DNA of 22,705 bases, from the NCBI GenBank assembly GCA_035690065.1, contig DASSKW010000080.1, forward strand, positions 1 to 22,705, in the 5' to 3' direction. The stretch comes from DASSKW01 sp035690065 (lineage in GTDB: Bacteria; Pseudomonadota; Gammaproteobacteria; Natronospirales; REEB76). Below are positions 22,547-22,705 of the stretch, in pieces. Below the pieces are notes generated by a model. The model saw only the letters and a program-made list of their open reading frames with translations. It was not told the origin of the DNA and made no database searches. Position 1 is the stretch's first letter, and each line of letters opens with the position of its first letter. A program made the position numbers and the translations under genes.

Positions 22547-22705
22547 CTCCCGCCTCCTGCCCGCGGGTCATTTGGGTCCGCAGGCGACTGTTTCAGTTAC
22601 ACATCTCACCGGAACTGCTGCGATCATGCCGCTTCTGAAACTGTGGCGAAATCGTTCAGCGTTACGACTGACTCAATAACCAGATATTCATACGGAAGAC
22701 ACAGA
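22547..22705. other. Spacer before a gene beyond the window (probably secA)
   Basis: No complete gene is supported. An inverted repeat is present: ACTGTTTCAG starting at 22587 against CTGAAACTGT at 22635-22644, with one mismatch. A 17-codon frame (22626-22679, opening MPLLKLWRNRSALRLTQ) is possible but unsupported. GGAAGA at 22694-22699 near the end looks like a ribosome binding site for a start codon at or just after the window edge. From the neighbouring genes, secA is expected there; this is inference from gene order. Confidence 0.45.

Noticed and set aside
22449..22679. 76-codon plus-strand frame as a SecM-like regulator
   Set aside because: Its first 98 bases lie inside the M23 gene in another frame, it has no signal peptide and no arrest motif like that of SecM.
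22662..22690. TTACGA-17-TATTCA as a secA promoter
   Set aside because: Transcription would start at or after the apparent ribosome binding site, so it could not serve the next gene.
1..22705. CRISPR arrays, insertion sequences, tRNA genes, phage genes
   Set aside because: I looked for direct-repeat arrays, transposase or integrase frames and tRNA-like cloverleaf ends and found none.

Overview
This window carries almost the entire division and cell wall (dcw) cluster of a Gram-negative bacterium, most likely a non-enteric gammaproteobacterium. The evidence is the gene order, a class A RNase P RNA directly upstream of mraZ, lpxC behind ftsZ, and a DUF721 (DciA-type) gene plus an M23 peptidase gene behind lpxC. 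That last arrangement is as I recall it from Pseudomonas, where secA comes next. I cannot name the genus.

Left part (1-3273, all minus strand): a visibly AT-richer block of four genes reading leftward, namely a zinc-ribbon SAM methyltransferase, a GT4 glycosyltransferase, and two further class I SAM methyltransferases, the last cut by the window edge. This looks like a surface-glycan or polysaccharide tailoring module. Positions 3274-3590 hold no convincing gene, apart from the rnpB promoter near the end. The RNase P RNA gene (3591-3946) follows on the plus strand. A gene-free leader of about 330 bases then carries a clear sigma70 promoter (TTGACG, 17 bp, TATAGT) and three TGGGA boxes exactly 10 bp apart, the MraZ operator.

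Central part (4275-19995, all plus strand): mraZ, rsmH, ftsL, ftsI, murE, murF, mraY, murD, ftsW, murG, murC, ftsQ, ftsA, ftsZ. Seven of the junctions are ATGA stop/start overlaps and two more are 8-nt overlaps, so this is one translationally coupled transcription unit. The enzymes run from UDP-MurNAc ligation (murC, D, E, F) through lipid I and II synthesis (mraY, murG) to septal polymerisation and crosslinking (ftsW, ftsI). The scaffold (ftsL, ftsQ, ftsA, ftsZ) is encoded in the same unit. The main departure from the common gammaproteobacterial layout is that neither murB nor ddl lies between murC and ftsQ; murC overlaps ftsQ directly.

Right part (19996-22705): a spacer with a strong hairpin, lpxC (first committed step of lipid A), a convergent DUF721/DciA gene on the minus strand, a divergent membrane-anchored M23 peptidase gene, and a final spacer whose last bases look like a ribosome binding site for a gene just outside the window, presumably secA.

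I did not find a convincing undescribed system. The points most worth checking are the missing murB/ddl, the AT-rich glycan block against rnpB, the phased MraZ boxes, and several small structural oddities.
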